Shown here: positions 19,557 through 29,640 of the stretch, in pieces
Layout of the letters: the number at the start of each line of letters is the position of its first letter
Position numbering within the stretch: the first letter of the stretch is position 1
Assembly (NCBI RefSeq): GCF_000243135.2
Contig: NC_019903.1
Location: 472,001-536,000, forward strand
DNA: 64,000 bases
From: Desulfitobacterium dichloroeliminans LMG P-21439
Lineage (GTDB): Bacteria > Bacillota > Desulfitobacteriia > Desulfitobacteriales > Desulfitobacteriaceae
Direction of reading: 5' to 3'
Program-made: the position numbers and the translations under genes
The notes under the pieces: generated by a model
The model's database searches: none
Told to the model about the DNA's origin: nothing
What the model saw: the letters and a program-made list of their open reading frames with translations, nothing else

Positions 19557-20846
19557 CTAGGATGAAGTTACGCACTTCTTATACACAAAGGGCTCGCTCT
19601 TTAAAAAGATCGTGAGGAAAGCTGCGATTAAGCAAAGTGAAGCAGCAATCAGATAAGCATAGAAATAACTATTGGTGAGATCGACAACGGTTCCCGCCAT
19701 GAGGGGGCCGAAGACTCCACCCACCCCCCAAGCGGTAAAGACTAGTCCGTAGTTGACACCGCCATTTTTTGTGCCGAAAAAATCATACGTGGCTGATGGG
19801 AAGAGGGAAAGGAGTGAGCCATAGCTTAATCCAGTCATGATAGCACCAAAGGCAATCAGGACGGGGCTGCTATAGTAAGCGAAGGCGAGCATATTAAGTC
19901 CTTGCAGGGTAAAGAAGATGCGCATGGTCCAGCCTCTGCCGATTCGATCTGAGAGCCAGCCTGCCAATACGCGACCTCCGGCGTTGAAGATAGCTAATAA
20001 AGCCACCATTGCAAAACCCCAAGAGACTCCGGTCTGAAGTTTGGTAATGGTAGAGAGCTGACCGATGATCATGAGACCTGCTGTGGCACCGGCGGCAAAC
20101 ATTATCCAAAGAAGATAGAAACGGGAATCCTTTAGCATTTCTTGCCAGGTAAAATCAGCATTTGCAGCAGGTCCAAGGGATGGGAAAGTGGCACTTGAAG
20201 ATGCGGAAGTGGAGGTGGGAATAGAGTTTGGGGAAGAAGGTGTGGATTGCCGAGATGATATTGAACTTTTGATAGCCGGGCTGAGGGGAACCGCAAGAAT
20301 CTGAGAGAGAGCAACGATGGTGAAGAGGAAAATCAAGCCTTCGATGCGGAAGGCACCCTTGACACCAAAGTTGCCGATGAGAACGTTAGTTAGGGGGGCG
20401 ATATAGAGGGAAGCGAGGCCAAACCCAGCCACAACGATTCCTGAGATCAGGCCTTTCTTTTGGGGAGGAAACCATTTTACAGCGGCCGGGGTAGCGGCTG
20501 AATACCCAAGTCCAATACCCATGCCCGCAAGCAAGCCAAAGGTTAGGATGAGGATAAAGAGAGAATCTGTAAAGCTACTCAGGATCAGTCCACTACCGGC
20601 TAAAACACCACCTGCTGTAGCGACCCAGCGTGGGCCAAAGCGATCTTGTAAACGACCGCCGGGTACCATCATCAGAGCAAAGACTGCACAGGCCACGGTG
20701 TAGGGAAGGGAGGCAGCCGTCTTAGACCAGTCAAACTGCTCAGTTAAAGCAGCAGCAAAAACACTCCAGGTATAGAGGACTCCTAGGGCTAGATTGATGC
20801 CCGTGCCGGCTAGTGTCACAGTCCACCCGCGGGTCGTCTTATTCAT
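19557..20846 (-). CDS. OFA-type major facilitator transporter (oxalate/formate antiporter family)
   Basis: A 429-aa twelve-helix MFS protein. The start MNKTTRGWTVTLAGTGINLALGVLYTWSVF and the motif GRLQDRFGPRW are typical of the OFA family, which moves small carboxylates such as oxalate, formate or pyruvate-like acids. A Ser/Pro/Thr-rich hydrophilic linker (about residues 195-225) separates the two six-helix halves. It lies next to acetyl-CoA synthetase on the same strand, with 249 bases between, suggesting monocarboxylate or acetate import. The true substrate cannot be read from sequence. Confidence 0.85.
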   Translation of the reverse strand: MNKTTRGWTVTLAGTGINLALGVLYTWSVFAAALTEQFDWSKTAASLPYTVACAVFALMMVPGGRLQDRFGPRWVATAGGVLAGSGLILSSFTDSLFILILTFGLLAGMGIGLGYSAATPAAVKWFPPQKKGLISGIVVAGFGLASLYIAPLTNVLIGNFGVKGAFRIEGLIFLFTIVALSQILAVPLSPAIKSSISSRQSTPSSPNSIPTSTSASSSATFPSLGPAANADFTWQEMLKDSRFYLLWIMFAAGATAGLMIIGQLSTITKLQTGVSWGFAMVALLAIFNAGGRVLAGWLSDRIGRGWTMRIFFTLQGLNMLAFAYYSSPVLIAFGAIMTGLSYGSLLSLFPSATYDFFGTKNGGVNYGLVFTAWGVGGVFGPLMAGTVVDLTNSYFYAYLIAASLCLIAAFLTIFLKSEPFVYKKCVTSS

Positions 20847-21027
20847 AGTCTATCTCCTTTCCTTAGAAGGGAATAATGTGAATTATAGCGGTAATTATGA
20901 AAGGCTTAGGCCCAAAGCAAAATGGAATTATTTATGACTTAAGTGATATTGCTACCGGCTTATTTAGCAAGAGACTTTAAGATTAGACTTTGAAACTCTA
21001 AGGAAGCGATGTGCAATAGAGTCAGAG

Positions 21028-21054
21028 AAAGGCCAGGGGAAAACCCTAGCCTTT
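21028..21054 (-). terminator. Probable terminator of acs
   Basis: A stem AAAGGCCAGGG/CCCTAGCCTTT with one mismatch and a GAAAA loop, located about 40 bases past the acs stop on the minus strand. Confidence 0.6.
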
Positions 21055-21095
21055 TGTTTGTAAAGCCCATTCAAAGCCCTTACTATGGGTCCGGA

Positions 21096-23030
21096 TTACT
21101 CTTGATAGCTGGCTTTGAGCATATTGATGACAGAAACATCCGATAAGGTGGTGGTATCACCTATGGCCCGACCCTCCGCAATATCTCTTAAGAGGCGGCG
21201 CATGATTTTACCGCTTCGTGTCTTGGGTAGTTCAGCCGTGAAAAAGATATCATCAGGACGAGCTAAAGCTCCGATTTTTTGGGCCACATGCTTTTTAAGG
21301 ATATTGACAAAATGCGGGCTAACTTCGATGCCCTCCTTTAAAGTGACAAAAGCAGCAAGGGCTTGCCCTTTGATTTCATGGTGTTTGCCGATACAAGCAG
21401 CTTCTGCTACGGAGGGATGATCGACCAAGGCGCTCTCCACTTCCATAGTACCAATCCGGTGTCCTGAGACATTGATAACATCGTCTACTCGGCCCATAAT
21501 CCAGAAGTAGCCGTCTTTATCCCATTTGGCGCCGTCACCGGGGAAATAGACTCCCGGCCAGTTGCCAAAGTAGGTCTTCTCAAAGCGCTCATTGTCTCCG
21601 TAAACACCGCGGAGCATAGCAGGCCATGGTTCTTTGATGGCCAAGTAGCCCCCACTCCCCTTAGGAACCGATTGACCATTGCTATCCACCACCTCGATTT
21701 TGACACCGGGGAAGGGCGTCGTACAGGAGCCGGGCTTTAGGGAGGTAATACCGGGAAGGGGAGTCATCATGATCATCCCGGTTTCGGTTTGCCACCAGGT
21801 GTCCACGATAGGACATCTTTCCCCACCAATATATTTGTAATACCACATCCATGCTTCGGGGTTGATAGGCTCGCCCACCGTACCAAGGAGGCGCAGACTG
21901 GAAAGATCTCGACTTTGGGGATACTGGGGTCCCCATTTCATAAAGGTTCGAATGGCGGTAGGCGCAGTATAGAGAATGGAAACCCGGTATTTTTCAACGA
22001 TTTCCCAGAAACGATCTCGCTGTGGATAATCAGGACTTCCTTCATACATAACGACAGTGGCACCATTAGCAAGAGGGCCGTAGACAATATAGGAGTGCCC
22101 GGTGACCCAGCCTACGTCCGCCGTACACCAGTAAACATCCTCCTCTTTCAGGTCAAAAACCATACGATGGGTGGAGGATACACCGACCATGTAGCCGCCA
22201 GTTGTATGAACGACTCCTTTGGGTTTGCCGGTGGTTCCGCTGGTGTAAAGGATAAACAGCATATCTTCTGCATCCATAGGCTCCGCCGGGCAGACCGAGG
22301 AGGCCTTTTGCATTTCCTCATGGTACCAGAGATCCCGACCCTCTTTCATCTGGACGGGTTGATGAGTGCGCTGGATAACGAAGACGTGATTGACACAATC
22401 CACCCCTTCCAGTGCTGCGTCCGCATTGTCCTTGAGGGGAATCGTGTTGCCCCGGCGGAAGCTACCGTCTGAGGTGATGATGGCTTTAGCTTGGGCATCA
22501 ATAACGCGATCGCGTAGGGAATCGTAGCTAAAACCGCCAAAGACCACACTGTGGGGTGCTCCGATGCGGGCACAGGCCAGCATGGAAATCACGGCTTCGG
22601 GGATCATCGGTAGATAAATTGTGACGCGGTCGCCCTTTTCAACGCCATTTGCCTTCAAAACATTAGCAAATTTGCAGACTTCCCGATGGAGGTCCTGATA
22701 GGTGAGAACGCGGCTATCCCCGTTTTCTCCTTCGAAAACAAGGGCTGCCTTATTGCGATGCCAATCACTAAGATGGCGATCCAGACAGTTATAGGAGGCG
22801 TTGAGCTTACCATCGACAAACCACTTGGCATGGGGAGCATTCCACTCGAGAGTTTTTTCCCAAGGGCTAAACCAATTAAGGGTATTCGCTTGTTCTTCCC
22901 AAAAAGCTAAATGATTATGACCTTGGTCATATATTGCATCGCTTTGAATCACAGCACTTTTTCGAAACGTTTCCTGAGGTGCGAACTCTCGATTCTCATT
23001 GAGCAAAGCTTCTAAATTACTTTCCAACAT
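21096..23030 (-). CDS. acs: Acetyl-CoA synthetase (AMP-forming)
   Basis: A 644-aa adenylate-forming enzyme activating acetate to acetyl-CoA with ATP via acetyl-AMP. Motifs: the ACAS N-terminal domain, the P-loop [29 protein letters not shown], and C-terminal [14 protein letters not shown], whose lysine is the usual acetylation switch. The tryptophan in the WWQTE segment is the pocket residue favouring acetate. Full length. Divergent from truA across 420 bases. Confidence 0.95.
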   Translation of the reverse strand: MLESNLEALLNENREFAPQETFRKSAVIQSDAIYDQGHNHLAFWEEQANTLNWFSPWEKTLEWNAPHAKWFVDGKLNASYNCLDRHLSDWHRNKAALVFEGENGDSRVLTYQDLHREVCKFANVLKANGVEKGDRVTIYLPMIPEAVISMLACARIGAPHSVVFGGFSYDSLRDRVIDAQAKAIITSDGSFRRGNTIPLKDNADAALEGVDCVNHVFVIQRTHQPVQMKEGRDLWYHEEMQKASSVCPAEPMDAEDMLFILYTSGTTGKPKGVVHTTGGYMVGVSSTHRMVFDLKEEDVYWCTADVGWVTGHSYIVYGPLANGATVVMYEGSPDYPQRDRFWEIVEKYRVSILYTAPTAIRTFMKWGPQYPQSRDLSSLRLLGTVGEPINPEAWMWYYKYIGGERCPIVDTWWQTETGMIMMTPLPGITSLKPGSCTTPFPGVKIEVVDSNGQSVPKGSGGYLAIKEPWPAMLRGVYGDNERFEKTYFGNWPGVYFPGDGAKWDKDGYFWIMGRVDDVINVSGHRIGTMEVESALVDHPSVAEAACIGKHHEIKGQALAAFVTLKEGIEVSPHFVNILKKHVAQKIGALARPDDIFFTAELPKTRSGKIMRRLLRDIAEGRAIGDTTTLSDVSVINMLKASYQE

Positions 23031-23452
23031 ACGTATTCCTCCCTCTATCGTCCCGCAACTATCTCTCTAGTTCTTTAATTTACTGCATTCTATCAAAGGA
23101 ACAGGGGGAAGAACACGGAATCAGGGTAAAAAACCAAAGAATGGAGATTAACGGAGAATTCTGACAGGTTATCCGCTTCACAAGTGGCAAGATGGAAATT
23201 AAGGGCGGGTGAATGGTCGATTTTTACAGGGTAATGGGAACGGTGGAAATTTGCGGAGTCAAAGGTGTCTTGACGCGATTGAACGGTCGTTTTAATATGT
23301 ACGAGAGGAGCAAGACAAGCAAAAACGCTAATAATCGGCATTTAAGTCGAGGAGAACGAATGATTTCTAGAGTCTTGTCGCTAAGTATGGATAGTATAGT
23401 TTAGAGGCAGAGTAACTGTAACTATAATGGTAATAGATGAAGGAGTACTTCT
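23031..23452. other. Divergent promoter region acs/truA
   Basis: A 422-base gene-free region. It must hold the acs promoter on minus and the truA promoter on plus; a candidate -10 (TATAATGG near 23424) precedes the truA Shine-Dalgarno. I see no riboswitch. A small ORF across 23213-23404 has no family resemblance and is not called. Confidence 0.45.
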
Positions 23453-24262
23453 TTGAGTGAAATAACTACAGAATCAACCCAACGCAATATCGCCTTGAAA
23501 ATAGCCTATGATGGAACCCATTATCACGGATTTCAACGCCAGCCGGAGTTTCATGGCCCGACCGTGCAAGGGTCTTTGGAGTCGGTATGGGCTAAGCTAG
23601 TGGAAGAAGTAGTCACGTTGAATACGGCAGGTCGGACTGACAGAGGGGTCCATGCAACGGGGCAAGTCGTTAATTTTCGCACCGCTGCCCGCATCCCAGC
23701 AGCCAAGATCCCCAAGGCTATGAATAGCTTGTTACCCCGAGATATTCGGGTCGTCGATGCCCAGGAAGTAGCCGATAGCTTTCATGCTCGTTTTTCAGCC
23801 CGTTGGAAACGTTATGATTATGAGATCGATAACCATACGATAGCGGATGTCTTTAAACGGCTCTACTCTGTGCATGTGCCGGTTCCCTTGGATTGGCAAC
23901 GGATGCAGCAGGCGGCTCAGCTGATGGTGGGTCGGCATAATTTTAAGGCCTTCTCCTCAGTGGGTGGGAATAGTAAGACCTTTGAGCGCACGCTTTATGT
24001 TTGCCAAGTGACGGAACATCAAGGACAGATCCGGATTACCTGTATCGGCGATGGGTTTCTTTATAATATGGTGCGCATTATTGCCGGCACCCTCATTTAT
24101 GTGGGGAGAAAACGCATTCCACCGGAAGCGATTCCCGGTATTCTCGAACGTGGGGAACGGAAACGTGGAGGGCCCACGGCAGCTCCCCGAGGCCTTACGC
24201 TAAGTTATGTCCACTATGGGGAAGAGTTACCTAAGGATATTTTTCCGGAGTTTTATCACTGA
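23453..24262 (+). CDS. truA: tRNA pseudouridine(38-40) synthase TruA
   Basis: A 269-aa enzyme that modifies U38-40 in the anticodon stem of many tRNAs. The catalytic Asp is in AGRTDRGVHATGQV; other signatures are YDGTHYHGFQRQP, FHARFSARWKRYDYEI and FLYNMVRIIAGTL. It starts at TTG (23453) after GAAGGAG. Normal length. The next gene begins 31 bases after its stop. Confidence 0.95.
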   Translation: MSEITTESTQRNIALKIAYDGTHYHGFQRQPEFHGPTVQGSLESVWAKLVEEVVTLNTAGRTDRGVHATGQVVNFRTAARIPAAKIPKAMNSLLPRDIRVVDAQEVADSFHARFSARWKRYDYEIDNHTIADVFKRLYSVHVPVPLDWQRMQQAAQLMVGRHNFKAFSSVGGNSKTFERTLYVCQVTEHQGQIRITCIGDGFLYNMVRIIAGTLIYVGRKRIPPEAIPGILERGERKRGGPTAAPRGLTLSYVHYGEELPKDIFPEFYH

Positions 24263-24293
24263 ACGTAAGATGCATCATTGGGAGGTGAGCAGC

Positions 24294-25931
24294 TTGGATC
24301 ATAGGTTGCCCGAGGCAGTGACCCTGCAGCGTTTTCTTGAAGAGCAGAAGCTTGAACCTCTTCGGAAAGATGCGCTCTTTCAGGAGGAGCTGTTGGCATT
24401 ACCACTACAGACCCTATCCTTTGGTGACCCAAAAGGCACGTCGATAGATAGGACATTAAGGTTGCCATTGGTTGGTAAACATTTAAACCTGGAATGTGAG
24501 GGGAAACTCCTTCGTTTTCGCTTAAGAGATGATCAGGGGAAGGGTCAAGCCTATCTTAACCAGCTTGATCTAAAGAATCGGGCTGACGCTACCCAAGGGA
24601 GCTTTATGTGCCCACTTCCGATGGATTGGGAGGATTTTTGTGCTCAAGTGACTGACTGGGTAGAGCGGGAAAAGGGAAGAATCCTTGGCGCCTGTGAAGA
24701 TTTCACTAGGCATTTAACAGAGCAGATCACTAGGGGATATGGGTTGAGCATTCTGACCGAGCTTAAAAAATATCTAGGTAGAGATGTTTTTCTTTTGGAT
24801 AAACACTTTAAGGTACTGGCTTGGGAAGGTGGAGAGCATCTTCCCTTTAATCCCATTGCCTTCGTGACACCGAAGCTGTCCAGCTTTAAAACCATGGATT
24901 TAATGCCGGAAACCCCCCTTAGTCTAGGAAAATGGAATGACGCTCAGTATAAGGACGTCCCTCTCAGCTGGTATCCTTTGGCAGGTCAGCAAGGGGTTTT
25001 GGGATATATAGGTTTGGGGATAGACCATGAGGAGCTTAATCCTGTGGGTAGGTTATTCCTCTATAAGACAGCGGTCCTGCTTTACTTTGAACTGGCTAAA
25101 GCTCAATCCGTCGAGGATACGGAACGCCAGCATTACCGGGACTTTCTTTTTGATCTTCTTTACAATAACTTTGATTCACTGGAAGTGGTGCAGTCACGGG
25201 GCAAGCTTTGGGGAATGGATCTGACCAAACCCCACATGGTGATTGTTGGTGAGATTCCGGGCTATGATCCTGACTCGGCCGATAGGGTGGCTTTTCAGGA
25301 GCGTTTAGATACAGTGGCTATGATTCTTCGGAACCAGCCACGGACCATCTTCTTAGAACGAAATGATCAGATTGTGCTCCTCTACCCATTGGAAGGTATG
25401 ATACCCTTAAGGCAATGGGAAGCTACAGCTAAAAGACTTCTTAGTCCTCTTTTGAAATTGCCCGGGGGCCTGAATGAGGAGCGGGCGATGATGTTTGGAG
25501 TGGGTACTCTTTATGAATCCGCGCGCTATATCCATCGCAGTTTTCAAGAGGCCAAGTCCGCTTTGGAGCTGGGGCAATTGTTTAATCTCCAAGAGCGAGT
25601 CATTTTGTTTCAGGAGCTTGGGGTTATGCGACTGTTGCTCAAGCTCGAGCAACAAGAGCTGGAGGATTTTCGCAATGAGGTGTTAGGTCCTTTGCTCAAA
25701 TTTGATCAACAAAATAATCTGCACCTGGAGGAGACCTTGTTAGCCTATCTCGCTTCGGATGGGGATTTGAATTTGGCAGGAGATCGGCTGTATCTCCATC
25801 CTAATACCTTGCGCTATCGTTTGAAAAAGGTTGCCGAGGTTCTAGATCGAGATCTAGGTAGCTTGGAAAACCGTATGAATTTGTTTATCGCTTTAAAAAT
25901 TGGTCGTCTTAAGTCTTTGTGGCAAGAGTGA
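24294..25931 (+). CDS. PucR/CdaR-type transcriptional regulator
   Basis: 545 aa from TTG 24294, placed seven bases after GGGAGGTG (an in-frame ATG at 24270 is possible but has no site). The middle region resembles a GAF-like sensory domain, followed by a GGDEF-like CdaR domain and the C-terminal PucR helix-turn-helix (LAYLASDGDLNLAGDRLYLHPNTLRYRLKKVAEVL). It lies between truA and the molybdoenzyme operon and is closed by a terminator, so it is most likely the regulator of that operon; this is inference from position. Confidence 0.85.
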   Translation: MDHRLPEAVTLQRFLEEQKLEPLRKDALFQEELLALPLQTLSFGDPKGTSIDRTLRLPLVGKHLNLECEGKLLRFRLRDDQGKGQAYLNQLDLKNRADATQGSFMCPLPMDWEDFCAQVTDWVEREKGRILGACEDFTRHLTEQITRGYGLSILTELKKYLGRDVFLLDKHFKVLAWEGGEHLPFNPIAFVTPKLSSFKTMDLMPETPLSLGKWNDAQYKDVPLSWYPLAGQQGVLGYIGLGIDHEELNPVGRLFLYKTAVLLYFELAKAQSVEDTERQHYRDFLFDLLYNNFDSLEVVQSRGKLWGMDLTKPHMVIVGEIPGYDPDSADRVAFQERLDTVAMILRNQPRTIFLERNDQIVLLYPLEGMIPLRQWEATAKRLLSPLLKLPGGLNEERAMMFGVGTLYESARYIHRSFQEAKSALELGQLFNLQERVILFQELGVMRLLLKLEQQELEDFRNEVLGPLLKFDQQNNLHLEETLLAYLASDGDLNLAGDRLYLHPNTLRYRLKKVAEVLDRDLGSLENRMNLFIALKIGRLKSLWQE

Positions 25932-25977
25932 ACCCTCTAAGAACCATTAAATTTCAAAAGTCAAAAGAGTATGACAA

Positions 25978-26022
25978 AACAAAACCCTTGCACCCTATGG
26001 AGTGCAAGGGTTTTGTTTTTTA
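25978..26022 (+). terminator. Strong intrinsic terminator
   Basis: A perfect 16-bp stem (AACAAAACCCTTGCAC with its complement) around CCTATGGA, followed by a T-run. It separates the regulator from the molybdoenzyme operon. Confidence 0.93.
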
Positions 26023-26131
26023 TTACAACAGAAGTTTGAAAAATTCGTGAAGCTTTATAAAAGGAAACAAGTAAAGTGAAGTCAGATAAAAGAAATAATT
26101 CACGACATCAGGCAAGCAAAGGAGGGAATTT

Positions 26132-26785
26132 ATGATAGAGCTCAAGAGTTCACCAGAGAACACGGCACAGCCGTTGGGTCTTGCCGTCCAAATCGAAATG
26201 CTGAACGCTCTCAGTCGGGTTTTCTCAGCAGGTGGGGAGAACCTTGATCAGACCCTGGCTAGGTTAACTCAAGCTTATGGGTCGTGGCTTGAAGCGAGGT
26301 TAGGCGATCTGCCAGGAGATCAAGAGCTGCTTTATCAGCTGAAGGAGGGTCAAGAAAGAGAAGGGGAAAAGAGGTTGGTCTACGAATTCAATCGGCTGTT
26401 CGTGGGACCGCAATCTCCACCGGCCCCCCCTTATGAGTCAGTCTACCGCTATGGAGAGCGTCAGGTCATGCAAAAATCCACCCTAGATGTTCGTCAGTGG
26501 TACCGATCGGAAGGCTTATCCTTAGCAGGTCGAAGCAATGAACCCGATGATTACATCGCTACAGAATTGGAATTTGCTGCTTATCTCTTGTCCAATGCCA
26601 TCGAGCAGTATCGGAAAGACCAACCCCAAAAGGCAAAGGTCTATAAAGATAGATATAACGCATTTTGTCATGAGCACTTGGCTGTTTGGCTCCCCAGCTT
26701 TGTTCAGACTTTATCCGCATCAACTCGAGAACAGTTCTATATTACCTTGGGAAAGATTATCCAGAGAGTTGTCAAACCTGTTTAG
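26132..26785 (+). CDS. TorD-family molybdoenzyme chaperone
   Basis: A 217-aa all-helical chaperone that binds the Tat signal of a molybdoenzyme and holds the apoprotein until cofactor is inserted. Family features: YEFNRLFVGPQSPPAPPYESVYR, the DYIATELEFAAYL core motif and CHEHLAVWLPSF. ATG after AAGGAGGG. First gene of the operon, 72 bases before the catalytic subunit. Confidence 0.9.
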   Translation: MIELKSSPENTAQPLGLAVQIEMLNALSRVFSAGGENLDQTLARLTQAYGSWLEARLGDLPGDQELLYQLKEGQEREGEKRLVYEFNRLFVGPQSPPAPPYESVYRYGERQVMQKSTLDVRQWYRSEGLSLAGRSNEPDDYIATELEFAAYLLSNAIEQYRKDQPQKAKVYKDRYNAFCHEHLAVWLPSFVQTLSASTREQFYITLGKIIQRVVKPV

Positions 26786-26857
26786 GGTGATTCATTAACA
26801 GTCACCCATGATCTATGTAGGTTCCAGGGGATTTCATTACAAAGAAGGAGGTCAATT

Positions 26858-29056
26858 ATGAAGATCACGCGTCGTCAATTTATCGGTGGTACTGCAGCAG
26901 TCACCGCCGGAGCTGGGTTGTTTAGCTTTAACATGCTTGCCAAATCAGATTTCGTTCATGCGGAAAGCAACCAGGCGGGAGTCAAGACATTCCGTAATGT
27001 CTGTCCACGTAACTGCTATGACACCTGTGCGCAGATTTCGTATGTGGAAGATGGGGTGCTAAAAAAGGTCGAAGGGGATCCCAAGAGTACCTATACCAAT
27101 GGCAAGCTTTGTCTGAAGGGATATAACTACACCCGCCGTGTCTACAGTCCGGATCGTATTAAATATCCCATGAAGCAAACCCCTCGTGGCTCGGGCAATT
27201 GGGAGCGCATTAGCTGGGACGAAGCCATGAATACCATTGCAGAGAAAATCCTGAGTCTAAAAAAACGTTACGGTTCTACTCTTCCCGTCTGTTTGGATAA
27301 ATACTCCGGCAACTTTGGGATCACCCACTACGGTATTGAAGGAACCCTGTCTAGTATTGGCTACACCACGAGAGCGGTAGGAACCCCCTGTTGGCCGGCC
27401 GGTATCGATTCTCAGACCTATGATTTTGGAACCATTATCAATAATGACCCTGAAGACTTTGCTAATGCCAATTATATTATCCTTTGGGGATCAAACTGTG
27501 CCTGGACCGGAATCCATAGCCTTCCCTTTATTATGAAGGCGAAGGAGCGGGGAGCTAAATTAGTGGTTATCGACCCGATTCTAACTTCTACAGCCTCCAA
27601 GGCCGATCTCTTTATTCAGATTAAAAACAGTACCGATGGGGCTCTGGCTCTTGGTATGGCCCGCTACATTTTGGATAAGGATCTGGTGGATTGGGATTAT
27701 GTAAATGCCAACAGCATCGGCTTTGAGGAATGGGCGGACTATGTAAAAAAGAATATTACACTCGAGTGGGCTGCCGAAAAATCCGGAATCCCCCAAGACG
27801 TGATTATTCAACTGGCTCACGAGTATGCTACTGCCAAACCGGCCTCCATCTGGGTGGGCTATGGAATGCAGCGCCACACCAACGGAGGACAAAATGTCCG
27901 CATCATTGATGCCTTGGGATTAATGACCGGAAATATCGGCAAATCTGGAGGAGGGGTGAACTACGCTCATCTGGAGACTTGGGGCTTTAACTACCACGCT
28001 ATGGTCATGCCCGCTCCTGAGGGCTCGGTAGGAATGCCGGGGGCTAACGGTACCTTTACGGATCGCGCCGTCAATATGAATAACTTTGCTGCTGATGTCC
28101 AAGCCTTAACAGATCCGCCGGTAAAAATGCTCTGGCTCGCTGCACGGAATCCGGTATCCCAAGACCCTGATACCAACGACATCATTAAGATGTTTAACTC
28201 CATGGAATTAGTCGTCACCGTGGATTCCTTCTTCAACAAGACAGTAGAGTTATCCGATATTGTCCTTCCTGCGACCACTCACTTTGAAGATTGGGATGTC
28301 ATGGCTAGCTACTGGCATTACTGGGTCGGCATCAATCAACGAGCCATCAACCCCATGTACGAATCGAAGAGCGATGTGGAGATCGCCATGGCCCTATCCA
28401 AAGCCATGAACACTTTAGAACCTGGATCCTGCACCTATCCTACTGAGGGTGATCCCGAAGAATGGACAGCCAAAGAGTTTAACGATGGGGTCTTTAACAT
28501 GTTGGGAATTTCCGATTACAAAGAATTACTGGATGGACCTCGCAAGGCGAAGTTCTCCCCAGCAGCCTGGGCCGATGGCAACTTCCGTACTCCTTCAAAG
28601 AAATTTGAAGTCCATAGCGAACGGGCTGCCCAAAATGGCCTCCCTGCTATCCCCATCTGGGTCGAAGAGATGAAGGCGCCCACCCAATATCCCATACGCT
28701 TTATGACACCTCACCCCCAACACGGCCTCCACTCTCAATTCCAAAACCTTGATTGGATGATGGCCGCTAATCCGGAGCCTTTCTTAGAAATTCATCCCGA
28801 GCTAGCCGTTAAACATGGTATTGGCGAAGGGGATATGGTCCGAGTCTACAATGACTTAGGAGAAGTAACCATTAAGGCCCACCTAACCCAGACAACCTCA
28901 CCCGATGTCGTTGTTAGCTATGAGGCATGGTATAAGGATTCTAAGTTCAATGTGAACTTCACCGTGAAAGCCATTCCTGCGGATATGGGTAAACAAGCTA
29001 CAGGCATGGACGGGATTGCCTTCCACGATAACTTTGTGGCGATAGAAAAGGCGTAA
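26858..29056 (+). CDS. Tat-exported molybdopterin oxidoreductase, catalytic subunit (DmsA-like)
   Basis: A 732-aa complex iron-sulfur molybdoenzyme subunit. The twin-arginine signal is MKITRRQFIGG followed by a hydrophobic stretch. Cysteines 49, 53, 57 and 85 (C-x3-C-x3-C-x27-C) bind the proximal 4Fe-4S cluster. Then come the bis-MGD-binding domains and the C-terminal dinucleotide-binding domain (RFMTPHPQHGLHSQ). The candidate metal ligand is Cys178 in VGTPCWPAG, not the serine of true DMSO reductase, so polysulfide, thiosulfate or another acceptor is as plausible as DMSO. With its B and C subunits it would face the outside and take electrons from the quinone pool. Confidence 0.9.
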   Translation: MKITRRQFIGGTAAVTAGAGLFSFNMLAKSDFVHAESNQAGVKTFRNVCPRNCYDTCAQISYVEDGVLKKVEGDPKSTYTNGKLCLKGYNYTRRVYSPDRIKYPMKQTPRGSGNWERISWDEAMNTIAEKILSLKKRYGSTLPVCLDKYSGNFGITHYGIEGTLSSIGYTTRAVGTPCWPAGIDSQTYDFGTIINNDPEDFANANYIILWGSNCAWTGIHSLPFIMKAKERGAKLVVIDPILTSTASKADLFIQIKNSTDGALALGMARYILDKDLVDWDYVNANSIGFEEWADYVKKNITLEWAAEKSGIPQDVIIQLAHEYATAKPASIWVGYGMQRHTNGGQNVRIIDALGLMTGNIGKSGGGVNYAHLETWGFNYHAMVMPAPEGSVGMPGANGTFTDRAVNMNNFAADVQALTDPPVKMLWLAARNPVSQDPDTNDIIKMFNSMELVVTVDSFFNKTVELSDIVLPATTHFEDWDVMASYWHYWVGINQRAINPMYESKSDVEIAMALSKAMNTLEPGSCTYPTEGDPEEWTAKEFNDGVFNMLGISDYKELLDGPRKAKFSPAAWADGNFRTPSKKFEVHSERAAQNGLPAIPIWVEEMKAPTQYPIRFMTPHPQHGLHSQFQNLDWMMAANPEPFLEIHPELAVKHGIGEGDMVRVYNDLGEVTIKAHLTQTTSPDVVVSYEAWYKDSKFNVNFTVKAIPADMGKQATGMDGIAFHDNFVAIEKA

Positions 29057-29070
29057 GGAGGGGATAAATC

Positions 29071-29640
29071 ATGAGTAAGCAATTAGGTTTCTTGCATAAT
29101 TCGGAAAAATGTATCGGTTGCAGAGGCTGTGAAATGGCCTGCAAAAATGAATATCAAAGCGATGCCTCGGTTCGTTGGCGTCAAGTTTATCAGTTACGGG
29201 AAAAGGATTTCTCACTACCCACGCGGATGTTTATCTCGGTAGCCTGCAATCATTGTGAGAACCCGGAATGTTTGCGGGTTTGCCCGGTAAAGGCCTATAC
29301 CAAACGTGAGGATGGTATCGTTATTCATGATCAGGAGCGCTGTATCGGCTGTAAACTCTGTACAATGGCTTGCCCCTATGATCGTCCGCAGTTCAATGCT
29401 GTACTAAAAAAGGTAGAAAAATGCAATCTGTGCTATGAGCGCCTAGATCAAGGACAACAGCCAGCTTGTGTGGCCGCTTGTGTGCCAGAAGCCCTAGAGC
29501 TTGTAGAGGTTAACGAAGAATTAGATCTAAAGGTTGGTGTTCTGAAAACCTTACCTGGAATGCCCAACCCTTCAGTAACGAATCCATCTATACGATTTAT
29601 CGGGCCGAAACAAGGCAGGCAAATAAGGAGGGATGTATAA
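29071..29640 (+). CDS. Four-cluster ferredoxin subunit (DmsB-like)
   Basis: A 189-aa electron-transfer subunit with sixteen cysteines in four groups (CIGCRGCEMAC, CNHCENPECLRVC, CIGCKLCTMAC, CNLCYERLDQGQQPACVAAC), the DmsB/PsrB pattern. It links the molybdenum subunit to the membrane anchor and is exported with it. GGAGGGG precedes the ATG; its stop overlaps the start of the next gene. Confidence 0.93.
   Translation: MSKQLGFLHNSEKCIGCRGCEMACKNEYQSDASVRWRQVYQLREKDFSLPTRMFISVACNHCENPECLRVCPVKAYTKREDGIVIHDQERCIGCKLCTMACPYDRPQFNAVLKKVEKCNLCYERLDQGQQPACVAACVPEALELVEVNEELDLKVGVLKTLPGMPNPSVTNPSIRFIGPKQGRQIRRDV

Noticed and set aside
20132-20314. Frames overlapping the OFA transporter linker
   Set aside because: Low-complexity Ser/Pro coding in the transporter linker creates spurious open frames.
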